Assembly: GCA_018678395.1 (NCBI GenBank) | Contig: JAHHMJ010000157.1 | Coordinates: 1-5,660, forward strand | Reading direction: 5' to 3' | Source: Gemmatimonadota bacterium | GTDB taxonomy: Bacteria; Gemmatimonadota; Gemmatimonadetes; Longimicrobiales; Gaopeijiaceae | Length of the DNA stretch: 5,660 bases | In this document: positions 1 to 5,660 of the stretch, piece by piece | Layout: each line of letters begins with the position of its first letter | Numbering within the stretch: position 1 is the stretch's first letter | The notes under the pieces: generated by a model | Told to the model about the DNA's origin: nothing | The model's input: only the letters and a program-made list of their open reading frames with translations | Database searches by the model: none | Position numbers and translations under genes: made by a program

Positions 1-2499
1 GCCCTGTGGAAGACCACCGATGGGGGCGACAGCTGGACGGAGGTGGCGGGGAACGGCTTCCCCACCGCCGTGAAAGGTCGCATCGGCCTGGCTCTGGCCC
101 CGTCGAACCCGGACGTCATGTACGCCATGGTCGAGGCCGAGGAGGAGGAAGACGGCTCGGGTGGCAACGGCCTCTACCGGTCCGACGACGGCGGGACGAC
201 CTGGGAGAAGACGAGCGACGAGAACACGCGCCCGTTCTACTACTCGCAGGTCCGTGTCGATGTCGAGAACCCGGATCGGGTCTACTTCTCGTCGACGCCG
301 GTGAAGTACTCCGACGACGGCGGCCGCACCTCGGGCAACACCACGGTGGGCGTGCACGTCGATCACCACGCCATGTGGATGGACCCGAACGATCCGAACC
401 ACATGATCGTCGGCAACGACGGCGGCATCGCACTGACGTGGGACAGGGGTGGGAACTGGCTCGTGCCCAACGTCATCCCGATCGGCCAGTTCTATCACGT
501 GACGTACAACATGGACACGCCCTACCGGGTGTGCGGGGGCCTTCAGGACAACGGCACCTGGTGTGGCCCGTCCCGCCGGGCGCGCGGCGGCATCACCAAC
601 TACATGTGGGCCACGGTCAGCGGCGGCGACGGCTTCGTGACCGCGCAGCATCCGACCGAGCACGACGTCGTCTGGGCCGAGTCGCAGGGCGGCAACATGG
701 CGCGCCTCGATCTGGCGACCGGCGACCGCACGTCCCTGGTGAAGCCGGCCTGGCGCGACCGCTACCTCGAGTACGAGGACTCGGTTCTCGTCGTGTGGGA
801 CGACTCTCTGAACGCGCCGCCCACCGCCGCTCAGGAGCGCATCGACCGCTTCCGGGAGCTGCAGCAGGCGGACTCGGCGTCGCGCGTCCTGCGGTGGAAC
901 TGGAATACGCCGTTCTTCATCTCCCCCCACGATCCCGACGTCTTCTATGCGGCGGCGAATCGGGTCATGAAAAGCACCCAGCGCGGGGACGACCTCCAGA
1001 TCATCTCCGAAGACCTGTCGTATGCCGACCCGGAGAAGATCCGGATCTCGACGCGCACGACGGGCGGGATCACACCCGACGTCACCGGGGCGGAGACCTT
1101 CGCCACCGTCGTCTCACTCGACGAGTCACCCCTGGTCCAGGGCAAGCTCTACGCGGGGACCGACGATGGCCGGTTGTGGCTCAGCCCGGACGACGGCCAG
1201 ACGTGGATCGAACGCACCGGGGCGTACGATGGCCTCGTTCCGGAGGGCACGTACGTGAGCCGGATCGAGCCGTCGCAGCATGCGGCCGAACGGTTCTACG
1301 TCACCTTCGACAACCACCGCCGCAACGACTTCACGCCCTACGTCCTGGTGACCGAGGACGACGGTGAGAGCTTCCGGTCGATCGCCGGAGGAATCCCGCA
1401 GGAGTGGCCCGCGGACGGGCCCAACTTCGTGCACGTGGTGCGCGAGGACCCCGTCAACCCGAACCTGCTCTTCGTCGGGACCGACCTCGGAGTGTGGGTG
1501 AGCACCGACCGAGGCGAGAACTGGCAGCGCTTCCAGAACGGACTCCCGACCGTGCCCGTCCACGACCTCCGGATTCACCCCCGGGACCGCGAACTCATCG
1601 CGGGTACGCACGGAGCATCGATCTGGATCGTCGACATCGCGCCCCTGCAGCAGCTGAGCGACGTCCGCATGGCCGAGGGCGCGATCCTCTTCGAGCCCGC
1701 CCCGGGCCTGCAATTCGGGGACCCGCCCGTCGGCGGAGAGTCGACAGGGCAGCAGTTCTTCCAGGGAGAGAGCGCGCGGTTCGGGGCGAAGCTCACCTAC
1801 TGGCTGCCCGAGGCTGTGGAAGGGCGTCGGGTCGACGTCGTGGTGACGGACGACGCGGGCACCGAGGTCGCCACGGTGACCGGGACGGGGCGGGAAGGCG
1901 TGAACACTGCGCTCTGGAACCTCCAGGGGCCGGCGCCGACTCCCGTGGCGCTGTCCCCCGCCGCCCGGCGAGACTCCCTGCGGACCGTCGGGATGATTCG
2001 CGAGGTCGCGGACTCGCTGGTCGAGAACGAGGGCGCTGACCGCGAGCAGATGGATCAGATGCTCGAAGGCATCGTCAGCGGGAACATGGCCCGGCTCTTC
2101 GGCGGCGGCGGCGGCTTCGGCGGCGGTGGCGCCCGCCCGTCGTTCCGGGATCGGCCCGGCGAAACGCCGGTACTCGCGGGCCGGGGCGGTCGGCCGGGCG
2201 GCGGCGGTGCGATGAACCAGAACACCATGCGCCAGGTGTTCGGCGCCCTGCGCGACCGCGGCATGGGCTTCGACGCCCTGCGAGGGCGTGGCGGTGGAGG
2301 AGGCGGATCGCCGGTCGACCCCGGTCGCTACACGGTCTCCATGACGGTCGGCGACCGGACGCTTTCGGTGCCCCTCGAGGTAATCCGCGATCCGGGCTTC
2401 ACGGTCGAAGAGACCTCGGGTCCGTCCTGGTTGTTCGGCGCCGAGTCGTGGTACGAGCTGTTCGAGCGGCTCGCGGAGGCCGACTTCGGGGTGCGGTAG
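1..2499 (+). CDS. Sortilin/VPS10-like BNR (Asp-box) repeat protein, 5'-truncated by window edge
   Basis: The frame is open from base 1 (first residues ALWKTTDGGDSW) to the TAG at 2497-2499, giving 832 visible residues. The GTG at 43 is an internal valine, because an Asp-box lies upstream of it in frame. Asp-box motifs (S/T-x-D-x-G-x-x-W) occur near residues 5-12, 60-68, 146-153, 394-402 and 500-508. Degenerate copies lie at about 103-112 and 450-458. The stretch VHVDHHAMWMDPNDPNHMIV (about 118-137) is typical of bacterial sortilin-like 'glycosyl hydrolase' BNR proteins. These fold as beta-propellers, are usually about 1,000 residues long with a signal peptide, and are exported. About 200 N-terminal residues, including any signal peptide, are therefore probably missing. 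A helical segment (about 650-695), a Gly-rich linker (700-770) and a beta-rich segment (PGRYTVSMTVGDRTL, about 774-788) follow the propeller. No catalytic site was recognised, and the ligand is unknown. The family assignment is strong; the function is unassigned. Confidence -1.
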   Translation, partial: ALWKTTDGGDSWTEVAGNGFPTAVKGRIGLALAPSNPDVMYAMVEAEEEEDGSGGNGLYRSDDGGTTWEKTSDENTRPFYYSQVRVDVENPDRVYFSSTPVKYSDDGGRTSGNTTVGVHVDHHAMWMDPNDPNHMIVGNDGGIALTWDRGGNWLVPNVIPIGQFYHVTYNMDTPYRVCGGLQDNGTWCGPSRRARGGITNYMWATVSGGDGFVTAQHPTEHDVVWAESQGGNMARLDLATGDRTSLVKPAWRDRYLEYEDSVLVVWDDSLNAPPTAAQERIDRFRELQQADSASRVLRWNWNTPFFISPHDPDVFYAAANRVMKSTQRGDDLQIISEDLSYADPEKIRISTRTTGGITPDVTGAETFATVVSLDESPLVQGKLYAGTDDGRLWLSPDDGQTWIERTGAYDGLVPEGTYVSRIEPSQHAAERFYVTFDNHRRNDFTPYVLVTEDDGESFRSIAGGIPQEWPADGPNFVHVVREDPVNPNLLFVGTDLGVWVSTDRGENWQRFQNGLPTVPVHDLRIHPRDRELIAGTHGASIWIVDIAPLQQLSDVRMAEGAILFEPAPGLQFGDPPVGGESTGQQFFQGESARFGAKLTYWLPEAVEGRRVDVVVTDDAGTEVATVTGTGREGVNTALWNLQGPAPTPVALSPAARRDSLRTVGMIREVADSLVENEGADREQMDQMLEGIVSGNMARLFGGGGGFGGGGARPSFRDRPGETPVLAGRGGRPGGGGAMNQNTMRQVFGALRDRGMGFDALRGRGGGGGGSPVDPGRYTVSMTVGDRTLSVPLEVIRDPGFTVEETSGPSWLFGAESWYELFERLAEADFGVR
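2098..2310 (+). repeat. Gly-rich low-complexity segment inside the BNR protein
   Basis: Residues 700-770 of the visible protein contain three glycine clusters: FGGGGGFGGGG (700-710), GRGGRPGGGG (727-736) and RGRGGGGGGS (761-770). The stretches between them are Arg-, Met- and Gln-containing. At DNA level these are GGC/GGT/GGA codon runs. The segment separates the propeller from the final beta-rich segment and most likely acts as a flexible linker. Runs of this kind are prone to length change by slippage. The function is inferred from composition only. Confidence 0.8.
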
Positions 2500-2505
2500 G
2501 CAAGG

Positions 2506-2521
2506 CCGCCCGACGGGGCGG
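2506..2521 (+). other. Short alternative hairpin overlapping the terminator
   Basis: CCGCCC (2506-2511) and GGGCGG (2516-2521) form a perfect 6-bp stem around GACG, seven bases after the BNR stop. Its right arm is the left arm of the larger 2515-2542 hairpin, so the two folds exclude each other. It may simply reflect GC-rich sequence. Confidence 0.3.
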
Positions 2522-2542
2522 AGTCGACATCGGCTCCGTCCC
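2515..2542 (+). terminator. Probable hairpin terminator of the BNR gene
   Basis: Sixteen bases after the BNR stop codon, the arms GGGGCGGAGTCG (2515-2526) and CGGCTCCGTCCC (2531-2542) pair over 12 positions around the tetraloop ACAT. Ten pairs are Watson-Crick and two are G-U wobbles in the rightward transcript. In the leftward transcript the wobbles become A-C and C-A mismatches, so the fold favours rightward RNA. Only two T's follow the stem, so it lacks a proper U-tract. The position between two convergent stop codons supports a terminator or 3'-end-stabilising role. Confidence 0.5.
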
Positions 2543-2556
2543 TTCCGAGGCGAGCC

Positions 2557-3714
2557 TCAGCCGTGGGTCGGGAGCGGCTGGCGCAGGTACAGTGCTTCGT
2601 ACTGGCGGGCCATGATCTCGGCGGTGAAGCGCTTCTGAAAGCGTCGCCGCGCCGCCTCCCCGAGCGCGCGCCGCTGCTCTTCGTCGTCGAGCAGTTCGAT
2701 GATCGTGCGAGCCAGGGCATCGGGGTCCTTCGGCGGTACCAGGCGGCCGGTGCGACCGTCGGTGATGGCGGTCGGAACCCCGCCGACCGCGGTGGCCACG
2801 GTGGCGCACCCCGAGGCCATCGACTCGAGGATGATCATCGGTAGGCCCTCCCAGAGGGACGGCAGCACGTGCAGGTCGAACACCTTCAGGAGTGAGGCGA
2901 CGTCCAGCCGCACGCCGAGGAAGCGGATCGCGTCGGTGAGGCCGAGCTCCCGTGCCTGGGCTTCCAGTGAGGCCCTGCGATTTCCTTCACCGGCAACCAG
3001 CAGAATCGCTCCGGGGTGCGCGGCGCGTACCGCGGGCAGGGCCTCGAAGAGGTAGACGAGGCCTTTCTGTTCGACCAGCCGGGAGGCGAAGCCGAGCACG
3101 GGTGCGTCCGCGGGAATCCCGAGCTCGCGGCGTGCTTCGGCGTGATCGATCGGGAGATCGTAGCGGTCGCCTTCGATTCCGTTGACGATCGTCTCGACCT
3201 TGCTGGATGCGATCTTCCCGTACCGCTGCAGGGTCTCCGTCGTGTGATCGCTCACACCGACGACCTTCCAGGCGAAATGCGACGCCAGCCACTCCGCGAA
3301 GAGGTAGCGCCGCTTGTTGCGGTCGAATCGCCGCGTGAACCACCGCTCCGGGAACGGCCTCGCGTGATCCGTATGCACCAGCGTGCGCACTCGGGCGAGG
3401 AGACCGCCCAGCGAGCCCTCCACGAAGGGCTCGGTGTTGTGCGTGTGGAGCACGTCGAAATGCCGACCCCGGAGGAAGCGCGCGATCTTCATGAAGGCGA
3501 GGCGGTCGGGTACGTCCCCGTCTTCGCGGAGTCTGTGCACCGCGATGCCCAGATCCGACCGCAGGGCCTCACCCAGGGGCCCGACGTCGCGGAGGCACAG
3601 GACTTCGACGTCGAAACGGCTCCGATCGATCGTTCGGCACAGCGTGTCGACGACCCGCGGGAGTCCTCCCACGTGGAGATCGTGCGTGATTTGCAGGAGG
3701 CGCGTTCGGCCCAT
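2557..3714 (-). CDS. GT-B fold glycosyltransferase, family 4 type (group 1)
   Basis: Complete 385-residue protein, a usual length for family-4 (group 1) retaining glycosyltransferases. These move a sugar from a nucleotide-sugar to a lipid-linked or polysaccharide acceptor at the cytoplasmic membrane face. The N-terminal Rossmann domain starts RLLQITHDLHVGGLPRVV, with the acceptor-side Gly-Gly loop at 16-17, then HTHNTEP (90-96) and VGVSDHT (152-158). The C-terminal donor domain shows VNGI (177-180), FASRLVEQKG (209-218, with the usual Arg212 and Lys217), VAGEGNRR (240-247) and the E-x7-E motif EGLPMIILE (289-297). A Gly-Gly-Val-Pro loop (311-314) follows. There is no signal peptide or clear membrane segment. 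The ATG at 3714 fits the family's N-terminus. No Shine-Dalgarno sequence precedes it, and no in-frame start lies just upstream. The gene converges on the BNR gene and diverges from argG, with no other polysaccharide genes nearby, so the substrate cannot be inferred. Confidence 0.93.
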   Translation of the reverse strand: MGRTRLLQITHDLHVGGLPRVVDTLCRTIDRSRFDVEVLCLRDVGPLGEALRSDLGIAVHRLREDGDVPDRLAFMKIARFLRGRHFDVLHTHNTEPFVEGSLGGLLARVRTLVHTDHARPFPERWFTRRFDRNKRRYLFAEWLASHFAWKVVGVSDHTTETLQRYGKIASSKVETIVNGIEGDRYDLPIDHAEARRELGIPADAPVLGFASRLVEQKGLVYLFEALPAVRAAHPGAILLVAGEGNRRASLEAQARELGLTDAIRFLGVRLDVASLLKVFDLHVLPSLWEGLPMIILESMASGCATVATAVGGVPTAITDGRTGRLVPPKDPDALARTIIELLDDEEQRRALGEAARRRFQKRFTAEIMARQYEALYLRQPLPTHG

Positions 3715-3820
3715 GCGGCGACGGCGAAGCGATGAGGAGGACGGGAACCCCGCGCGGCCCGTCGCAGATTGAGTCTGTCCTCGCCCGAGGCGGTGGGCAA
3801 GGTCGGTCTCGGCTCCGGCT

Positions 3821-3848
3821 TTGCGCCGGCCACGGACGGCGTGATTAT
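3821..3848 (+). promoter_or_regulatory. Weak sigma70-like promoter candidate for argG
   Basis: TTGCGC (3821-3826) matches three of six -35 consensus bases. After 16 bp, GATTAT (3843-3848) matches four of six -10 bases. It lies in the only AT-richer patch of the spacer and would give a leader of roughly 40 bases. In GC-rich genomes such matches are weak evidence. Confidence 0.2.
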
Positions 3849-3877
3849 TCGGAGTTCACCGATTCACAGCCGATTCC

Positions 3878-3881
3878 GGAG
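3878..3881 (+). promoter_or_regulatory. argG: Shine-Dalgarno-like GGAG before argG
   Basis: GGAG ends 11 bases before the GTG at 3893. This spacing is slightly long but workable. It supports the GTG start, which also places the conserved AYSGGLDT motif at the expected distance from the N-terminus. Confidence 0.45.
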
Positions 3882-3892
3882 TCCGCGACACC

Positions 3893-5155
3893 GTGCCCAG
3901 GGAAAAGGTCGTACTCGCCTACAGCGGTGGCCTCGATACCGCCTGCATCCTGAAGACCCTCATCCAGTCCGGATACGACGTCATCGCGTACGTCGCCGAC
4001 GTGGGCCAGCAGGAGGATTTCGACGAGGTCGCCGATCGAGCACGGCGCACCGGCGCCGTGGACGTCCGTGTCGAGGACCTGAAGCGCGAGTTCGTCACCG
4101 ACTTCATCTATCCTGCGATCGCGGGCAACGCGGTCTACGAGAACCGATACCTGCTGGGTACCTCGCTCGCTCGACCGGTGATCGCACGACGCCAGGTCGA
4201 GATCGCGCTCGACGTGGGCGCAGAGGCCGTGGCGCACGGAGCGACCGGGAAGGGCAACGACCAGGTCCGCTTCGAACTGGCCTTCGCCGCGCTCGCCCCG
4301 GGACTGCGGATCATCGCGCCGTGGAAGGACCCGGACTTTCTGGCTCGCTTCCAGGGACGCAGCGACCTGCTCGCGTTCGCGCGTGAGCACGATATCCCGG
4401 TCGAAGCGACGGTCGAGAAGCCGTATTCGAGCGACGAGAACCTCATGCATCGCTCGTACGAAGCCGGTCTGCTGGAAGACCCGGATCTGGCGCCGCCGCC
4501 CGACATGTTCAAGCTCACCCGCAGCATTGCCGAGGCGCCCGATACGCCCGAAGATCTCGTGCTCCACTTCGAGGACGCCCTGCCGGTCCGGGTCGAGAAC
4601 GTCGCCGCCGGCGTGGACGAGACCGATCCCGTCGCGCTCTTCGAGTACCTGAACGATCGCGGTGGCGCGCACGGGATCGGCCGCGTGGACATGGTCGAGA
4701 ATCGCTTCGTGGGCATCAAGTCCCGCGGGGTCTACGAGACGCCGGGCGGTACCGTCCTTCACCACGCCCTGCGGGACCTGGAGGGGATCGCGATGGACCG
4801 CGAGGTGCTCCGGCTCCGGGACATGCTGTCTCCCCGCTTCGCCGAGATCATCTACAACGGCTTCTGGTTCTCTCCCGAGATGGACTTCATTCGCGCCGCG
4901 TTCGGCCAGTCGGAGCGGCTGATCGACGGACAGGTCCGGGTGCGCCTGCACAAGGGCAACGTGATCCCGATGGGGCGGGTCTCGCACACGTCCCTGTACG
5001 ACAAGGACCTGTCGTCGATGGACGTTGCGGGCGGGTACGATCAGGAGGACGCCCGCGGCTTCATTCGCATCAACGCGCTGCGCTTGAAGGCTCACAAGCT
5101 CATCCTCCGACGGACCGGAGAAGACGACGGCGCAGGCGACCTCAGCGCTGACTGA
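3893..5155 (+). CDS. argG: Argininosuccinate synthase
   Basis: Complete 420-residue protein, against about 400 for the family. It catalyses citrulline + aspartate + ATP to argininosuccinate + AMP + pyrophosphate, the penultimate step of arginine synthesis, in the cytosol. The N-terminal ATP-pyrophosphatase loop AYSGGLDT is at 9-16. [14 protein letters not shown] (82-95) and [14 protein letters not shown] (115-128) are the citrulline/aspartate and nucleotide-binding segments. [12 protein letters not shown] (181-192), [19 protein letters not shown] (261-279) and YETPGGT (281-287) complete the family signature. The wording DENLMH..SYEAG and HGATGKG resembles the animal-type branch of ArgG, which also occurs in some bacteria. 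The start is GTG, with GGAG upstream. The last 10 or so residues ([12 protein letters not shown]) are an unconserved acidic tail. argG stands alone here: the gene to the left is divergent and the one to the right is convergent, with no argH or argF in the window, so it is probably transcribed alone. Confidence 0.98.
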   Translation: MPREKVVLAYSGGLDTACILKTLIQSGYDVIAYVADVGQQEDFDEVADRARRTGAVDVRVEDLKREFVTDFIYPAIAGNAVYENRYLLGTSLARPVIARRQVEIALDVGAEAVAHGATGKGNDQVRFELAFAALAPGLRIIAPWKDPDFLARFQGRSDLLAFAREHDIPVEATVEKPYSSDENLMHRSYEAGLLEDPDLAPPPDMFKLTRSIAEAPDTPEDLVLHFEDALPVRVENVAAGVDETDPVALFEYLNDRGGAHGIGRVDMVENRFVGIKSRGVYETPGGTVLHHALRDLEGIAMDREVLRLRDMLSPRFAEIIYNGFWFSPEMDFIRAAFGQSERLIDGQVRVRLHKGNVIPMGRVSHTSLYDKDLSSMDVAGGYDQEDARGFIRINALRLKAHKLILRRTGEDDGAGDLSAD

Positions 5156-5157
5156 GG
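5140..5157. other. Inverted repeat across the two convergent stop codons
   Basis: CCTCAG (5140-5145) and CTGAGG (5152-5157) form a perfect 6-bp stem around a 6-base loop. A 10-bp perfect palindrome TCAGCGCTGA (5142-5151) lies inside the same bases. The stem contains the argG stop (5153-5155) and the membrane gene's stop (5142-5144 on the minus strand). There is no T-run on either side, so a bidirectional terminator is possible but weakly supported. Confidence 0.3.
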
Positions 5158-5477
5158 CCCCCGAGAAGGAGCGCCGCCGGCAGGGTCGACGCGAGGAGCA
5201 CGACCACCACGCGGACGGCCCACCACAGCCACGCCCGGTCGCGGGGCCGAGGCGGGCCGGGACGAAAGACGAGGCGCTCCCGGAGCGCCGCCATCTGCCC
5301 CATGCCGTAGGCGACGGTCGCGGCGTACAGGGCGGTGGCAGCCGTGAGGGGGGACCCGTCGGCGAGGAACACCCGTCCAATCTCCACGATGGCGCCCACG
5401 AAACCCACGGCCCCCACGACGGTGGCCGCCCGGCGGAACCCCCGGATTCCTCGGCGGCGGCGCGAGGGTATGCTCAC
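5142..5477 (-). CDS. Small predicted membrane protein with three membrane segments
   Basis: I do not recognise this family. Using the GTG at 5477 (GGA seven bases upstream) gives 111 residues. A longer reading from the ATG at 5561 would overlap the upstream gene's 3' end and add a non-membrane, shadow-like stretch, so the shorter start is preferred. The N-terminus is basic ([11 protein letters not shown], 6-16). Hydrophobic segments at about 17-38, 43-65 and 82-108 look membrane-spanning. The loop at 66-81 is Arg- and Pro-rich ([10 protein letters not shown]), which by the positive-inside rule puts the N-terminus and this loop in the cytoplasm and the C-terminus outside. The stop codon overlaps the end of argG by 14 bp in convergent orientation. 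The gene begins 31 bases after the stop of an ATP-grasp-like gene on the same strand, so co-transcription is likely. No catalytic or binding motif is visible. Confidence 0.65.
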   Translation of the reverse strand: MSIPSRRRRGIRGFRRAATVVGAVGFVGAIVEIGRVFLADGSPLTAATALYAATVAYGMGQMAALRERLVFRPGPPRPRDRAWLWWAVRVVVVLLASTLPAALLLGGLSQR

Positions 5478-5508
5478 GGTTGCATCCGGTGGTTCGGGGC
5501 CGGAGCGC

Positions 5509-5660
5509 TCACGGGTCCAGCCGTCGGCGAAGGGCTGCGTCCAGGGTAAGAGCGCGCGCACGGATATCGAGCAGGTAGAGCGAGGGCTCGATCAGCTCGA
5601 CCTCGGTCACGTGCCAGCGACCCTCCCAGATCAAGAGGTCCACCCTCGCGTACAGCGGGG
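5509..5660 (-). CDS. C-terminal end of an ATP-grasp-like protein, 5' end outside window
   Basis: Translating the minus strand from the window edge gives 49 codons before a TGA at 5509-5511. This is too short to stand out as an open frame, but it is protein-like: PLYARVDLLIWEGRWHVTEV, then ELIEPSLYL. The pattern Y-x-R-x-D, followed after a short beta hairpin by E-x-E-L-I-E-P-S, matches the C-terminal metal- and ATP-binding strands of ATP-grasp ligases of the glutathione-synthetase/RimK-like sort, which join a carboxylate to an amine or thiol using ATP. The Asp and Glu residues would be magnesium ligands. The substrate cannot be told from this fragment. The tail after the motif is Arg- and Leu-rich. 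The gene sits just upstream of the small membrane protein on the same strand, with a 31-base gap. Confidence 0.6.
   Translation of the reverse strand, partial: PLYARVDLLIWEGRWHVTEVELIEPSLYLLDIRARALTLDAALRRRLDP

Larger units (their letters stand above)
3715..3892. other. Divergent intergenic region between the glycosyltransferase and argG
   Basis: These 178 bases separate two divergently transcribed genes and must hold the start signals of both unless transcription comes from elsewhere. The right part, around 3841-3880, is more AT-rich than its surroundings and carries the argG promoter candidate and direct repeats. A 5-bp stem CCGGC/GCCGG (3815-3819 and 3825-3829) is visible. The left part contains AGGAGG (3735-3740) on the plus strand with no start codon at proper spacing. 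I see no credible small gene here. Confidence 0.6.

Noticed and set aside
6..1367. Long plus-strand open frame of 453 codons overlapping the BNR gene
   Set aside because: It is rich in Arg, Gly, Pro and His with no recognisable domain, and it lies over clear Asp-box coding sequence in another frame. It is a GC-rich shadow frame.
3016..3735. 239-codon plus-strand open frame opposite the glycosyltransferase
   Set aside because: The glycosyltransferase motifs on the minus strand are clear. This frame is an antisense shadow without a domain.
3844..3880. Classical ARG box (ArgR operator) upstream of argG
   Set aside because: The region has TTATTC- and GATTC-like pieces but not the paired palindromic halves of the consensus, so I do not call an ArgR site.
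3732..3953. Possible small gene starting ATG-AGG-AGG in the argG upstream region
   Set aside because: It runs into argG in another frame, its own AGGAGG lies after rather than before the ATG, and its composition is shadow-like.
3845..5380. 511-codon minus-strand open frame opposite argG
   Set aside because: argG on the plus strand is unambiguous. The antisense frame has no recognisable motif and mirrors the argG codon pattern.
5478..5561. N-terminal extension of the small membrane protein to the ATG at 5561
   Set aside because: The extra 28 residues overlap the coding end of the ATP-grasp-like gene in another frame and are not membrane-like. The GTG at 5477 avoids the overlap and starts at the basic N-terminus expected before the first membrane segment.

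Overview
This is a GC-rich bacterial chromosomal window. The reading frames favour G or C at third codon positions. A large secreted-type BNR/Asp-box protein, a style of gene that is abundant in Gemmatimonadota and related soil and marine lineages, makes that phylum a reasonable guess. This is an inference from gene style, and no rRNA or other taxonomic marker is present.

Layout from left to right: (1) 1-2499 (+) is the 3' part of a large sortilin/VPS10-like BNR (Asp-box) repeat protein whose 5' end lies outside the window. It ends with a Gly-rich segment and a beta-rich C-terminal segment. (2) 2500-2556 is a short spacer between convergent genes, holding a strong 12-bp hairpin that looks like the terminator of the BNR gene. 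(3) 2557-3714 (-) is a complete GT-B fold, family-4-type glycosyltransferase. (4) 3715-3892 is the divergent intergenic region between the glycosyltransferase and argG. It has a weak promoter candidate, short direct repeats and a Shine-Dalgarno-like GGAG before a GTG start. (5) 3893-5155 (+) is a complete argininosuccinate synthase (argG), of the sequence type also found in animals. (6) 5142-5477 (-) is a small protein with three predicted membrane segments, whose 3' end overlaps that of argG by 14 bp. (7) 5509-5660 (-) is the last 49 codons of a gene resembling the C-terminus of ATP-grasp enzymes. It lies directly upstream of, and probably in one transcript with, the membrane protein.

The genes do not form one pathway. 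Arginine biosynthesis (argG), glycan assembly (the glycosyltransferase), an extracytoplasmic propeller protein and a small ATP-grasp/membrane pair sit side by side in alternating orientation, as expected of ordinary chromosome. I see no CRISPR array, tRNA, rRNA, insertion sequence, phage gene or defence system, and no convincing evidence of an undescribed system. The points most worth a second look are the strand-asymmetric terminator with a competing hairpin, the argG 3' overlap, the Gly-rich segment of the BNR protein, the animal-like ArgG and the ATP-grasp/membrane pair.
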